This document shows, piece after piece, positions 27,235 through 38,900 of a stretch of 64,000 nucleotides of DNA. The position numbers and the translations under genes were made by a program. This DNA is from UBA3951 sp050952125 (GTDB lineage Bacteria; Bacillota; Sulfobacillia; Fermentithermobacillales; Fermentithermobacillaceae). Below the pieces are notes generated by a model, which did no database searches, was not told the DNA's origin, and worked only from the letters and a program-made list of their open reading frames with translations. The number at the start of each line of letters is the position of its first letter. The first letter of the stretch is position 1. The stretch spans positions 717,416 to 781,415 of the forward strand of contig JBMNKK010000004.1 of NCBI GenBank assembly GCA_050952125.1, written 5' to 3'.

Positions 27235-28179
27235 ATGGCTTCGGGACAGGCTCCGGAGAAATGGGATATTGGCGACGTAGCCGCGCTGCTTAGCGGTTCC
27301 CGCGTTCTTCAGAACGAGCCTATGTCCTTGCACACTTCGTTTCGGATTGGCGGCCCCTGTGACCTATTGGTTCTTCCGTCAACCGTTGAAGATGCCGTCA
27401 AGGCATGGACATCGTGCAGGGAGCTGTCCATACCCTGCTATATAGTGGGAAACGGTACCAATCTCCTGGTGAAGGACGGCGGCGTGCGCGGCTGCGTTCT
27501 GAAAATGGCTCCCGGTTACTCCGGAGTTGGGCGGAACGGCACAGCAACAATTGAGGTCAAGGCAGGGACTCTTCTTCCGAGGCTGGTTGAGTCTGCCCTT
27601 GAAGAAGGCTTGTCGGGCCTTGAGTGGGCTGTGGGGATTCCCGGCAGTGTAGGCGGCGCCATTGCGATGAACGCAGGAGCGTACGGCGGCGACATGGCCT
27701 CTTTGGTGAAACGCGTCCAAGTGGCTTCCATAGACGGGAAGACCTGCTGGATTTATGCTCAAGAGCTGGACTTCTCGTACAGGCACTCGCTTTTTACCGA
27801 CAGGGATGATCTTCTGATTCTCGCTGCCGAACTGGAATTGGTGGAGGGCGACAGATCCCAGATTCGCGATGCCATGGAGAAGAGGGCAAGAGAACGTGAG
27901 GCCAAGCAGCCTCTTGACCTGCCCTCTGCGGGCAGTGCTTTCAGGCGTCCCCCAGGGCGCTACGTCGGCTCCATGATCCAGGAACTTGGGCTCAAAGGAC
28001 TCAAAGTAGGCGCGGCGCAGATATCCCCAAAGCACGCAGGGTTCATTGTGAACACCGGCGGGGCCACCGCCCGGGATGTGCTGGAGCTGATGAAGACGGT
28101 TCAGGCGAAGGTTAAGGACGCTTTTGACGTTGAACTTGAGCCTGAGGTCGTTGTAATCGGCGAGGACGCGCGCGAATAG
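27235..28179 (+). CDS. murB: UDP-N-acetylenolpyruvoylglucosamine reductase
   Basis: MurB reduces UDP-GlcNAc-enolpyruvate to UDP-MurNAc with NADPH and FAD, the second committed step of peptidoglycan synthesis. The protein has HTSFRIGGPCDLLVLP, the FAD-loop NGTNLLVKDGGVRG, GLEWAVGIPGSVGGAIAMNA, the catalytic-serine motif SAGSAFRRPPG, and a C-terminal glutamate in ELEPEVVVIGE. ATG at 27235 has AGGGGGG 6 bases upstream; ATG 27208 or TTG 27205 would add a glycine-rich leader. The protein is 314 residues long and appears to be of the shorter Firmicutes type. Confidence 0.94.
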   Translation: MASGQAPEKWDIGDVAALLSGSRVLQNEPMSLHTSFRIGGPCDLLVLPSTVEDAVKAWTSCRELSIPCYIVGNGTNLLVKDGGVRGCVLKMAPGYSGVGRNGTATIEVKAGTLLPRLVESALEEGLSGLEWAVGIPGSVGGAIAMNAGAYGGDMASLVKRVQVASIDGKTCWIYAQELDFSYRHSLFTDRDDLLILAAELELVEGDRSQIRDAMEKRAREREAKQPLDLPSAGSAFRRPPGRYVGSMIQELGLKGLKVGAAQISPKHAGFIVNTGGATARDVLELMKTVQAKVKDAFDVELEPEVVVIGEDARE

Positions 28180-28183
28180 TCCC

Positions 28184-29563
28184 GTGGCTCCGCTCCCTCG
28201 CGCCAAGATTACCGGGTTGAATCACCGTGGGGAGGGTGTCGGGCGTGTTCTGTCCGGCCCCGACCAAGGGCTCGCCGTTTTCATTGCCGGCACCGTGCCC
28301 GGCGACACTGTCGAGTTCAGCGTAATCGAGAAGAAGAAGAACTTCATGCGCGGCCGCCTGGCCTCGCTTCTCGAGGAAGGTGCGGGGCGACAAAAACCCG
28401 TCTGCTCCGTAGCTCACCTTTGCGGAGGCTGCACTTGGCAGCATATGACTTACCCGCTTCAACTGGAGTGGAAGCGGCGTTTGGTTGCCGAGGCTCTTGC
28501 TCGCATAGCCCGCATCAATGACTGCGAGGTAAAAGAGTGCCTGCCTTCGCCGGATATCACCGGCTACCGGAACAAGGTGGAAGTGCCTCTAGCTGTACAG
28601 AACGGTAAGATCGTGGCAGGTTTCTACCGGCCGTATACCCACGATGTTGTTCCTGCGGAAGAATGTCCTCTTGAACATCCCCTCGCGCGAGAGCTGGTGC
28701 TCCGGCTTCTGAAGGAGATTCGCTCAAGGAAGTACACGGTCTACAGAGAGTCTACCGGTAGGGGGCAGGTTCGCCACCTTATGGCTAGAGTTGCGCCGGG
28801 GACTGGCGAGAGGATGGCGGTTGTCATAGCCAATGCCTTCTCTCTGCCGGGCCAGGTTGAGCTTGGCCGTAGCCTGGCGTCCTCGACACCCGGCCTCAAG
28901 AGCGTCGTTCTGAACACGAACACAGAGAAGACCAACATCATACTGGGGCCGAAGAACAAGGTGCTGTACGGGCGACCGCACATTGAGGACCTTTTTGGTT
29001 CGGATGCCCTCGGGTTCTTGAGGTTCCGGATCTCTCCCCACTCGTTCTACCAAGTGAACAGCCCACAGGCTGCAAGACTGTATGAGATCGCGTTGAACGC
29101 AGCACAGTTGGGTCCTAGCGACAAAGTTATCGACGTCTACTCCGGTATTGGCTCTATCACTCTGTTTGCCGCGAAAAGGGCAGCTCTGGCAGTTGGCATC
29201 GAAGAGGTAAGGGATGCGGTTCAAGATGCCAAGCGAAACGCGAGGGAGAACGGGGTCGCTAATGTCAGGTTCAGAGAAGGCAGAGCCGAGAGGGTGCTTC
29301 CGGCTACCGTTCGCGAGTTTGGCAGGCCAACATCGGTTATACTCGACCCGCCGCGAGGCGGTGCCGAGGAGTCTGCGCTCCTCTCAATGTCGCGCGCCAA
29401 ACCCAGGTCGATCATCTACGTGTCCTGCAATCCATCTACCCTGGCTCGTGATTTGATAGTGCTCGGCCGAGACGGGTGGAAGCCAATGTGGGTTCAGCCT
29501 GTCGATATGTTCCCTCAGACGCCGCATGTTGAGTGCGTAGTATTGATAACACGCAATATATAG
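28184..29563 (+). CDS. rlmD: 23S rRNA (uracil-5-)-methyltransferase, RlmD/RlmCD type
   Basis: This enzyme makes 5-methyluridine in 23S rRNA using SAM. The 459-residue protein has an N-terminal TRAM domain (residues 5-60, INHRGEGVGR-like LNHRGEGVGRV), an iron-sulfur cysteine set (CSVAHLCGGCTWQHM), and the SAM fold (VIDVYSGIGSITLFAA). The catalytic cysteine is in YVSCNPSTLARDL, and the general base region is at the C-terminus (DMFPQTPHVECV). The GTG start is four bases after murB. Firmicutes homologues may modify two sites, so RlmD versus RlmCD is not decided here. It is the last core gene before the accessory region. Confidence 0.88.
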   Translation: MAPLPRAKITGLNHRGEGVGRVLSGPDQGLAVFIAGTVPGDTVEFSVIEKKKNFMRGRLASLLEEGAGRQKPVCSVAHLCGGCTWQHMTYPLQLEWKRRLVAEALARIARINDCEVKECLPSPDITGYRNKVEVPLAVQNGKIVAGFYRPYTHDVVPAEECPLEHPLARELVLRLLKEIRSRKYTVYRESTGRGQVRHLMARVAPGTGERMAVVIANAFSLPGQVELGRSLASSTPGLKSVVLNTNTEKTNIILGPKNKVLYGRPHIEDLFGSDALGFLRFRISPHSFYQVNSPQAARLYEIALNAAQLGPSDKVIDVYSGIGSITLFAAKRAALAVGIEEVRDAVQDAKRNARENGVANVRFREGRAERVLPATVREFGRPTSVILDPPRGGAEESALLSMSRAKPRSIIYVSCNPSTLARDLIVLGRDGWKPMWVQPVDMFPQTPHVECVVLITRNI

Positions 29564-29629
29564 TGATTTGAAAAAGATGGCAATCAATATATTGTGTTTT
29601 TGCTCATTTTATAAGCATAAATTGCCTAC

Positions 29630-29658
29630 TTATCATAAACGTGAAAATGTGATATAAT
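29630..29658 (+). promoter_or_regulatory. Promoter of the recombinase remnant
   Basis: TTATCA at 29630-29635 and TATAAT at 29653-29658 are 17 bases apart, with TG at 29650-29651 giving an extended -10. A strong ribosome site (GGACGAGGAGGTG) and an ATG at 29689 follow. This is the best promoter-like site in the 29564-29978 gap. Confidence 0.6.
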
Positions 29659-29688
29659 TAGGCTAAATAAGGACGAGGAGGTGAACTG

Positions 29689-29862
29689 ATGGATTCAAAA
29701 ATTTGGTATATCCCGGCAAAGAATGACCGTTTGGAAAAGAAGGTTGGGATATATTGCAGGGTCAGTACAAATGAAAAAGAACAGCTTTATAGCCTTGCAG
29801 CACAGATTTCTGCTTTGACAAGAGCGGTTGCGAATGTCGGTCAATTTGTAAATGATTATTGA
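29689..29862 (+). pseudogene. Truncated serine recombinase (N-terminal stub)
   Basis: A 57-codon frame with its own promoter and ribosome site encodes KKVGIYCRVSTNEKEQL and SLAAQISALTRAVANV. This is the start of the catalytic domain of resolvase/invertase or large serine recombinases (catalytic serine in YCRVST). Similarity stops near residue 49; a few unrelated codons (GQFVNDY) lead to a stop. The rest of the catalytic domain and the DNA-binding part are missing. It is most simply the remains of an integrated element that has since been deleted or rearranged, and it marks the left side of the accessory region. Confidence 0.75.
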
Positions 29863-29964
29863 TATACTCAGCAATAGCAAAAATCATGTGCTCTTTTACA
29901 TAATCAAAATATTTGTTGTCGGATTACTTACCCTATTGTAGCGACTTGACATTGTAAATGATTA
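29846..29964 (+). repeat. 13-bp direct repeat flanking about 93 bases upstream of the giant gene
   Basis: TTGTAAATGATTA occurs at 29846-29858, inside the recombinase stub just past the point where similarity is lost, and again at 29952-29964, just before the ribosome site of the giant gene. It may be a recombination or deletion scar. The sequence between the copies has no gene. Confidence 0.5.
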
Positions 29965-29978
29965 AGGGAGGTTCAATA

Positions 29979-32900
29979 ATGTCAAAGCGATTAATTTCTG
30001 TACTAGTAGCACTGATCATGGTCATCGGTTTGATGCCTGCAGTAGGTGCTACGGGGGCTGATATAAGCTCTCAGTTTTCGGACATGCCCAACAATTGGGC
30101 GACTGAAGCCCTGGAATTTGCCGTAGCAAACCACTTGCTTCAGGGGGCCGATGGCAAAATTATGCCAGATAAACCCCTAACAAGGGCGGAGATGGCGACA
30201 ATAATTGTCAGGGCATTTGGCGCGTCAGAGGAAGGAGACATATCCTCATACACCGATGTCCGCAAATCGGACTGGTTCTTTGAATACATAGCAAAAGCTT
30301 TCAAGATGGGGGTAATGGAAGGCTACTCAGGGAAAATGAACCCCGACAGCAATATTACTCGTGAGCAAGCTTTTACTGTGTTGGCAAGGGCGCTTAAACT
30401 CCAACCTGCAACAAGAATCAGCAAAACATTCAGTGACATTGAGGAGATATCCGATTGGGCAAGAGGCTCCATATATGCTTTGGTAAACGCTGGTTACATA
30501 CAGGGTTCAAACGGAAAACTGAATCCCAAAGCGGACATAACTAGAGCAGAATTTGCCCAGGTAATGTTCAACCTTATTAAGCAATACATAAGCGAAGAAG
30601 GAGAATATACAGAGGTTGCCGAAGGCAACGTTATGATCAATGTTCCCGGCGCAACACTAAAGGGACTCACAGTAAGCGGCGACCTGATAATAGGCGACGG
30701 TGTCGGTGACGGCGATGTTGTATTGGATGACGTAGTTGTAACCGGAAGGCTTGTTATTAGGGGCGGTGGCGAGAACTCTATAATCATCCGTGGCAATTCT
30801 AATGTTTCATACATAGTTGCCGCAAGAGTGGATGGTACTGTCAGGATTCTGGTAGAGGACGACGCTGAAGTCGAAGTAATCTATGTAGACGATGGATCCG
30901 ATGACATTATTGTTGAAGGTAATGTAGGACAAATTGAGATAGTGACTGACAATGTCACTGTTTTGGCAACTGGCGCTTCCATCGGATCTGCTAACATTAC
31001 CGGTGTGAACTCAAGAATTACAGTTGATGCTGATTCGGAAGTTGAAAGCATTTCGGTCAGAGCGGCTAACGCATCTATCGATGTTGAGGGAAGTGTTAAT
31101 GAAATTTCAACTTCTGGAGCAAACACTAATGTTACCGGTGGCGGAAAAGTAGATAAAGTTAATGTTGAGCAGGGTGGTAATGGTGCTAGCATAACAACAC
31201 CAAACACCGAGATTAGTGTTGGCGAGAATGTTACAGGTGTAACAGCTGGTGGCGGTGAAGAAGTTGAAGGTGGACAGACCGTAAAGAACAACAAAGATGG
31301 AACTGGTATTGTGTCAGAACCACCAGCAAGTGGTGGAACATATGTACCGCCAGTGATACCAGTAAGTTCTATTAGTGTGAAAACTGAGGTTGATGGGGAA
31401 GTAGTTACTGATCTTAGCGGGTTGGATAACGATGCTGTTGTTACAGTAACACTGACCACAACAACCAGCGGAGCAACGATTTATTACACTAAGGATGGAA
31501 CAACTCCTACATCTAGTTCAACGAAATATACTGAGCCGTTTACCGTAGAAGCACCGGGCGATGAAGGCGGACCTGTTATAGTAAAAGCCATTGGGATGAG
31601 ATCGGGATATACAAATTCGGCGGTTGCAACTAAGACAATTACGTTTAGAACGGCAGCAGTACCGGTGGACAAAGAGATCACATCCGTAGCTTCAATTGCC
31701 GACATCAGTGTAGCCTACGGCACGGAGCTATCAGCCGTTGGACTACCAACAACCGTTGAGGTTACCCTAGATGATGAAACCACTAGGAACCTATCAGTAA
31801 CCTGGGACGGCGGCACTCCGGCATACGATGGGAATACAGCCGGTGAATATGTATTTGCAGGAACCTTGACATTAGTAGAGGGGCTTGCCAATACAGGCGG
31901 CCACAAAGCACAAATCAAAGTAATTGTGGCTGAAGCAGTACCGGTGGACAAAGAGATCACATCCGTAGCTTCAATTGCCGACATCAGTGTAGCCTACGGC
32001 ACGGAGCTATCAGCCGTTGGACTACCAACAACCGTTGAGGTTACCCTAGATGATGAAACCACTAGGAACCTATCAGTAACCTGGGACGGCGGCACTCCGG
32101 CATACGATGGGAATACAGCCGGTGAATATGTATTTGCAGGAACCTTGACATTAGTAGAGGGGCTTGCCAATACAGGCGGCCACAAAGCACAAATCAAAGT
32201 AATTGTGGCTGAAGCAGTACCGGTGGACAAAGAGATCACATCCGTAGCTTCAATTGCCGACATCAGCGTAGCCTACGGCACGGAGCTATCAGCCGTTGGA
32301 CTACCAACAACCGTTGAGGTTACCCTAGATGATGAAACCACTAGGAACCTATCAGTAACCTGGGACGGCGGCACTCCGGCATACGATGGGAATACAGCCG
32401 GTGAATATGTATTTGCAGGAACCTTGACATTAGTAGAGGGGCTTGCCAATACAGGCGGCCACAAAGCACAAATCAAAGTAATTGTGGCTGAAGCAGTACC
32501 GGTGGACAAAGAGATCACATCCGTAGCTTCAATTGCCGACATCAGCGTAGCCTACGGCACGGAGCTATCAGCCGTTGGACTACCAACAACCGTTGAGGTT
32601 ACCCTAGATGATGAAACCACTAGGAACCTATCAGTAACCTGGGACGGCGGCACTCCGGCATACGATGGGAATACAGCCGGTGAATATGTATTTGCAGGAA
32701 CCTTGACATTAGTAGAGGGGCTTGCCAATACAGGCGGCCACAAAGCACAAATCAAAGTAATTGTGGCTGAAGCAGTACCGGTGGACAAAGAGATCACATC
32801 CGTAGCTTCAATTGCCGACATCAGTGTAGCCTACGGCACGGAGCTATCAGCCGTTGGACTACCAACAACCGTTGAGGTTACCCTAGATGATGAAACCACT

Positions 32901-35900
32901 AGGAACCTATCAGTAACCTGGGACGGCGGCACTCCGGCATACGATGGGAATACAGCCGGTGAATATGTATTTGCAGGAACCTTGACATTAGTAGAGGGGC
33001 TTGCCAATACAGGCGGCCACAAAGCACAAATCAAAGTAATTGTGGCTGAAGCAGTACCGGTGGACAAAGAGATCACATCCGTAGCTTCAATTGCCGACAT
33101 CAGTGTAGCCTACGGCACGGAGCTATCAGCCGTTGGACTACCAACAACCGTTGAGGTTACCCTAGATGATGAAACCACTAGGAACCTATCAGTAACCTGG
33201 GACGGCGGCACTCCGGCATACGATGGGAATACAGCCGGTGAATATGTATTTGCAGGAACCTTGACATTAGTAGAGGGGCTTGCCAATACAGGCGGCCACA
33301 AAGCACAAATCAAAGTAATTGTGGCTGAAGCAGTACCGGTGGACAAAGAGATCACATCCGTAGCTTCAATTGCCGACATCAGTGTAGCCTACGGCACGGA
33401 GCTATCAGCCGTTGGACTACCAACAACCGTTGAGGTTACCCTAGATGATGAAACCACTAGGAACCTATCCGTAACCTGGGACGGCGGCACTCCGGCATAC
33501 GATGGGAATACAGCCGGTGAATATGTATTTGCAGGAACCTTGACATTAGTAGAGGGGCTTGCCAATACAGGCGGCCACAAAGCACAAATCAAAGTAATTG
33601 TGGCTGAAGCAGTACCGGTGGACAAAGAGATCACATCCGTAGCTTCAATTGCCGACATCAGCGTAGCCTACGGCACGGAGCTATCAGCCGTTGGACTACC
33701 AACAACCGTTGAGGTTACCCTAGATGATGAAACCACTAGGAACCTATCCGTAACCTGGGACGGCGGCACTCCGGCATACGATGGGAATACAGCCGGTGAA
33801 TATGTATTTGCAGGAACCTTGACATTAGTAGAGGGGCTTGCCAATACAGGCGGCCACAAAGCACAAATCAAAGTAATTGTGGCTGAAGCAGTACCGGTGG
33901 ACAAAGAGATCACATCCGTAGCTTCAATTGCCGACATCAGTGTAGCCTACGGCACGGAGCTATCAGCCGTTGGACTACCAACAACCGTTGAGGTTACCCT
34001 AGATGATGAAACCACTAGGAACCTATCCGTAACCTGGGACGGCGGCACTCCGGCATACGATGGGAATACAGCCGGTGAATATGTATTTGCAGGAACCTTG
34101 ACATTAGTAGAGGGGCTTGCCAATACAGGCGGCCACAAAGCACAAATCAAAGTAATTGTGGCTGAAGCAGTACCGGTGGACAAAGAGATCACATCCGTAG
34201 CTTCAATTGCCGACATCAGTGTAGCCTACGGCACGGAGCTATCAGCCGTTGGACTACCAACAACCGTTGAGGTTACCCTAGATGATGAAACCACTAGGAA
34301 CCTATCAGTAACCTGGGACGGCGGCACTCCGGCATACGATGGGAATACAGCCGGTGAATATGTATTTGCAGGAACCTTGACATTAGTAGAGGGGCTTGCC
34401 AATACAGGCGGCCACAAAGCACAAATCAAAGTAATTGTGGCTGAAGCAGTACCGGTGGACAAAGAGATCACATCCGTAGCTTCAATTGCCGACATCAGCG
34501 TAGCCTACGGCACGGAGCTATCAGCCGTTGGACTACCAACAACCGTTGAGGTTACCCTAGATGATGAAACAACCCAAACCTTAGCAGTAACCTGGGATGA
34601 CGGAACGCCAGCCTATGATAAGGATACTGCAGGCGAATATGTATTTGCAGGCACATTGACTTTACCGGAAGGTATAACCAATACAGACAACTTAAAAGCT
34701 TCAATAAAAGTAATAGTAGCCGAAGCCGAAGTGATAGTACCAGTTGCGCCACAGTTAGCAAATCTTTCTTCTTATGACCAGGAAACTGAAAAGACAATTG
34801 CCTATCAAGAATTCCGTGCATCTAGTCATTCAATTGGACCTGATCAGGGGTATTGGCTTTTAAATGCTAGTTATGAAAATGGGGTGCATAAGGTAACAGG
34901 GGAAGTTTGGAAACCGTATCTAAGTGAAGATTACATTCAATATAATGGCCAAACAGCCCCAAGGTACGATGTCTTGGAAGATGATACTAAAGCTGTAGCA
35001 TTTACCACTCACTGGGAGGCTCCCGAAAGGGCAATAAAATTCAACAGCGAAAACAACGCAGATACTGCTTTAGTATTAGGTCATGATCCAGGTATCGAGA
35101 CAGATCCGGAAGCTGAAAACCGCTGGTGGACCTGGAAGGATGAAGACGGAAAGATATTCTATCGAATTTCAGTATACTTTGCGGTTAATGAAGATGAAGA
35201 ATGGAAATTAAGTGAAGACAGTGAAAGAGAAATTACCAGATACTTCTTTGATGAATCTAACCATCTGATAGCAGTTCACCAGTTCACGCTCGATTTTTCG
35301 GAAATTAAAATTACGCCGGAGATATCATCGGCTAAGGTAGCAAGTATATATAGTGAGAGCCTAGCGGTAGATCATCCACTTGCTTGGGCAAAAGAATATG
35401 ATCAGTCGAACTTGGAGCCTATTTTTGAAAACGGCCATTATCATCTGGACGCAACGGGTTCACTTGACTATGTGCCGGATGATGTCAGTGGTGATCTTGA
35501 AGGGAATTGGTTTTTACCTTTTGCGGTAAAAAAAGCACGGTTAACTTTAGATCCTATTGATGCATCTATAACAATAACTGGATATGTTGGCGAGGAACCT
35601 GTCACCACTAAAAGCTATGAGTATGATGATCTAGAAGAATACGAAGAAAGCGTATCTCTTTTAGTAGCCTGGGCCCTTTCAGGGGACGAAGACAGAATTG
35701 AAATTAAGATAGATTGGGATGGGGAAGGGGACAATTACACCGAAAACACTTATACAATCTACTTGGAAGGTTTAACGTTAGTGCCTGCCCCAATTGAACC
35801 AGGCGAAGCCAAAGCCGACTTCCTGGCTGCTTTAAAGGATAAAGCAAAAGATATCACCGTAGCCCAAGTAGAGATAGACGACGAAGACATCAGCGTCACC

Positions 35901-38900
35901 TTCTTGAGCAGCGCTGAAATATCCGAAGTATACAATGTAGCGGAAGAACTGCTTGATACCTTCAAAGAAGAACTGGAGGCAGCAGAACTTACCATCATCC
36001 TGGGCGAAGACGAAGAAGAGACCTTCAACTTAGAAGATGCCGATGTAGTTGACATTGCCCTCTATCTGCTGGATGGCTTAAGCCCCGGCGATTTCCTAGC
36101 CGGTGAACAGACCATCGAAGCCAGCTACAGGGCAGAAGCCACCGTTGAAGGAGTAACCTTCAGCTTAGCCGGAAGCCTCAAGTTCCAAGCAATAGCCGAT
36201 CCGGCAGTAGCCGCTAAGGCCGACTTCCTGGCTGCTTTAAAGGATAAAGCAAAAGATATCACCGTAGCCCAAGTAGAGATAGACGACGAAGACATCAGCG
36301 TCACCTTCTTGAGCAGCGCTGAAATATCCGAAGTATACAATGTAGCGGAAGAACTGCTTGATACCTTCAAAGAAGAACTGGAGGCAGCAGAACTTACCAT
36401 CATCCTGGGCGAAGACGAAGAAGAGACCTTCAACTTAGAAGATGCCGATGTAGTTGACATTGCCCTCTATCTGCTGGATGGCTTAAGCCCCGGCGATTTC
36501 CTAGCCGGTGAACAGACCATCGAAGCCAGCTACAGGGCAGAAGCCACCGTTGAAGGAGTAACCTTCAGCTTAGCCGGAAGCCTCAAGTTCCAAGCAATAG
36601 CCGATCCGGCAGTAGCCGCTAAGGCCGACTTCCTGGCTGCTTTAAAGGATAAAGCAAAAGATATCACCGTAGCCCAAGTAGAGATAGACGACGAAGACAT
36701 CAGCGTCACCTTCTTGAGCAGCGCTGAAATATCCGAAGTATACAATGTAGCGGAAGAACTGCTTGATACCTTCAAAGAAGAACTGGAGGCAGCAGAACTT
36801 ACCATCATCCTGGGCGAAGACGAAGAAGAGACCTTCAACTTAGAAGATGCCGATGTAGTTGACATTGCCCTCTATCTGCTGGATGGCTTAAGCCCCGGCG
36901 ATTTCCTAGCCGGTGAACAGACCATCGAAGCCAGCTACAGGGCAGAAGCCACCGTTGAAGGAGTAACCTTCAGCTTAGCCGGAAGCCTCAAGTTCCAAGC
37001 AATAGCCGATCCGGCAGTAGCCGCTAAGGCCGACTTCCTGGCTGCTTTAAAGGATAAAGCAAAAGATATCACCGTAGCCCAAGTAGAGATAGACGACGAA
37101 GACATCAGCGTCACCTTCTTGAGCAGCGCTGAAATATCCGAAGTATACAATGTAGCGGAAGAACTGCTTGATACCTTCAAAGAAGAACTGGAGGCAGCAG
37201 AACTTACCATCATCCTGGGCGAAGACGAAGAAGAGACCTTCAACTTAGAAGATGCCGATGTAGTTGACATTGCCCTCTATCTGCTGGATGGCTTAAGCCC
37301 CGGCGATTTCCTAGCCGGTGAACAGACCATCGAAGCCAGCTACAGGGCAGAAGCCACCGTTGAAGGAGTAACCTTCAGCTTAGCCGGAAGCCTCAAGTTC
37401 CAAGCAATAGCCGATCCGGCAGTAGCCGCTAAGGCCGACTTCCTGGCTGCTTTAAAGGATAAAGCAAAAGATATCACCGTAGCCCAAGTAGAGATAGACG
37501 ACGAAGACATCAGCGTCACCTTCTTGAGCAGCGCTGAAATATCCGAAGTATACAATGTAGCGGAAGAACTGCTTGATACCTTCAAAGAAGAACTGGAGGC
37601 AGCAGAACTTACCATCATCCTGGGCGAAGACGAAGAAGAGACCTTCAACTTAGAAGATGCCGATGTAGTTGACATTGCCCTCTATCTGCTGGATGGCTTA
37701 AGCCCCGGCGATTTCCTAGCCGGTGAACAGACCATCGAAGCCAGCTACAGGGCAGAAGCCACCGTTGAAGGAGTAACCTTCAGCTTAGCCGGAAGCCTCA
37801 AGTTCCAAGCAATAGCCGATCCGGCAGTAGCCGCTAAGGCCGACTTCCTGGCTGCTTTAAAGGATAAAGCAAAAGATATCACCGTAGCCCAAGTAGAGAT
37901 AGACGACGAAGACATCAGCGTCACCTTCTTGAGCAGCGCTGAAATATCCGAAGTATACGATGTAGCGGAAGAACTGCTTGATACCTTCAAAGAAGAACTG
38001 GAGGCAGCAGAACTTACCATCATCCTGGGCGAAGACGAAGAAGAGACCTTCAACTTAGAAGATGCCGATGTAGTTGACATTGCCCTCTATCTGCTGGATG
38101 GCTTAAGCCCCGGCGATTTCCTAGCCGGTGAACAGACCATCGAAGCCAGCTACAGGGCAGAAGCCACCGTTGAAGGAGTAACCTTCAGCTTAGCCGGAAG
38201 CCTCAAGTTCCAAGCAATAGCCGATCCGGCAGTAGCCGCTAAGGCCGACTTCCTGGCTGCTTTAAAGGATAAAGCAAAAGATATCACCGTAGCCCAAGTA
38301 GAGATAGACGACGAAGACATCAGCGTCACCTTCTTGAGCAGCGCTGAAATATCCGAAGTATACGATGTAGCGGAAGAACTGCTTGATACCTTCAAAGAAG
38401 AACTGGAGGCAGCAGAACTTACCATCATCCTGGGCGAAGACGAAGAAGAGACCTTCAACTTAGAAGATGCCGATGTAGTTGACATTGCCCTCTATCTGCT
38501 GGATGGCTTAAGCCCCGGCGATTTCCTAGCCGGTGAACAGACCATCGAAGCCAGCTACAGGGCAGAAGCCACCGTTGAAGGAGTAACCTTCAGCTTAGCC
38601 GGAAGCCTCAAGTTCCAAGCAATAGCCGATCCGGCAGTAGCCGCTAAGGCCGACTTCCTGGCTGCTTTAAAGGATAAAGCAAAAGATATCACCGTAGCCC
38701 AAGTAGAGATAGACGACGAAGACATCAGCGTCACCTTCTTGAGCAGCGCTGAAATATCCGAAGTATACAATGTAGCGGAAGAACTGCTTGATACCTTCAA
38801 AGAAGAACTGGAGGCAGCAGAACTTACCATCATCCTGGGCGAAGACGAAGAAGAGACCTTCAACTTAGAAGATGCCGATGTAGTTGACATTGCCCTCTAT

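Noticed and set aside
29946..29980. TTGACA at 29946 as -35 of a promoter for the giant gene
   Set aside because: A -10 at the correct distance would fall in the ribosome site and start codon; no suitable box exists there.
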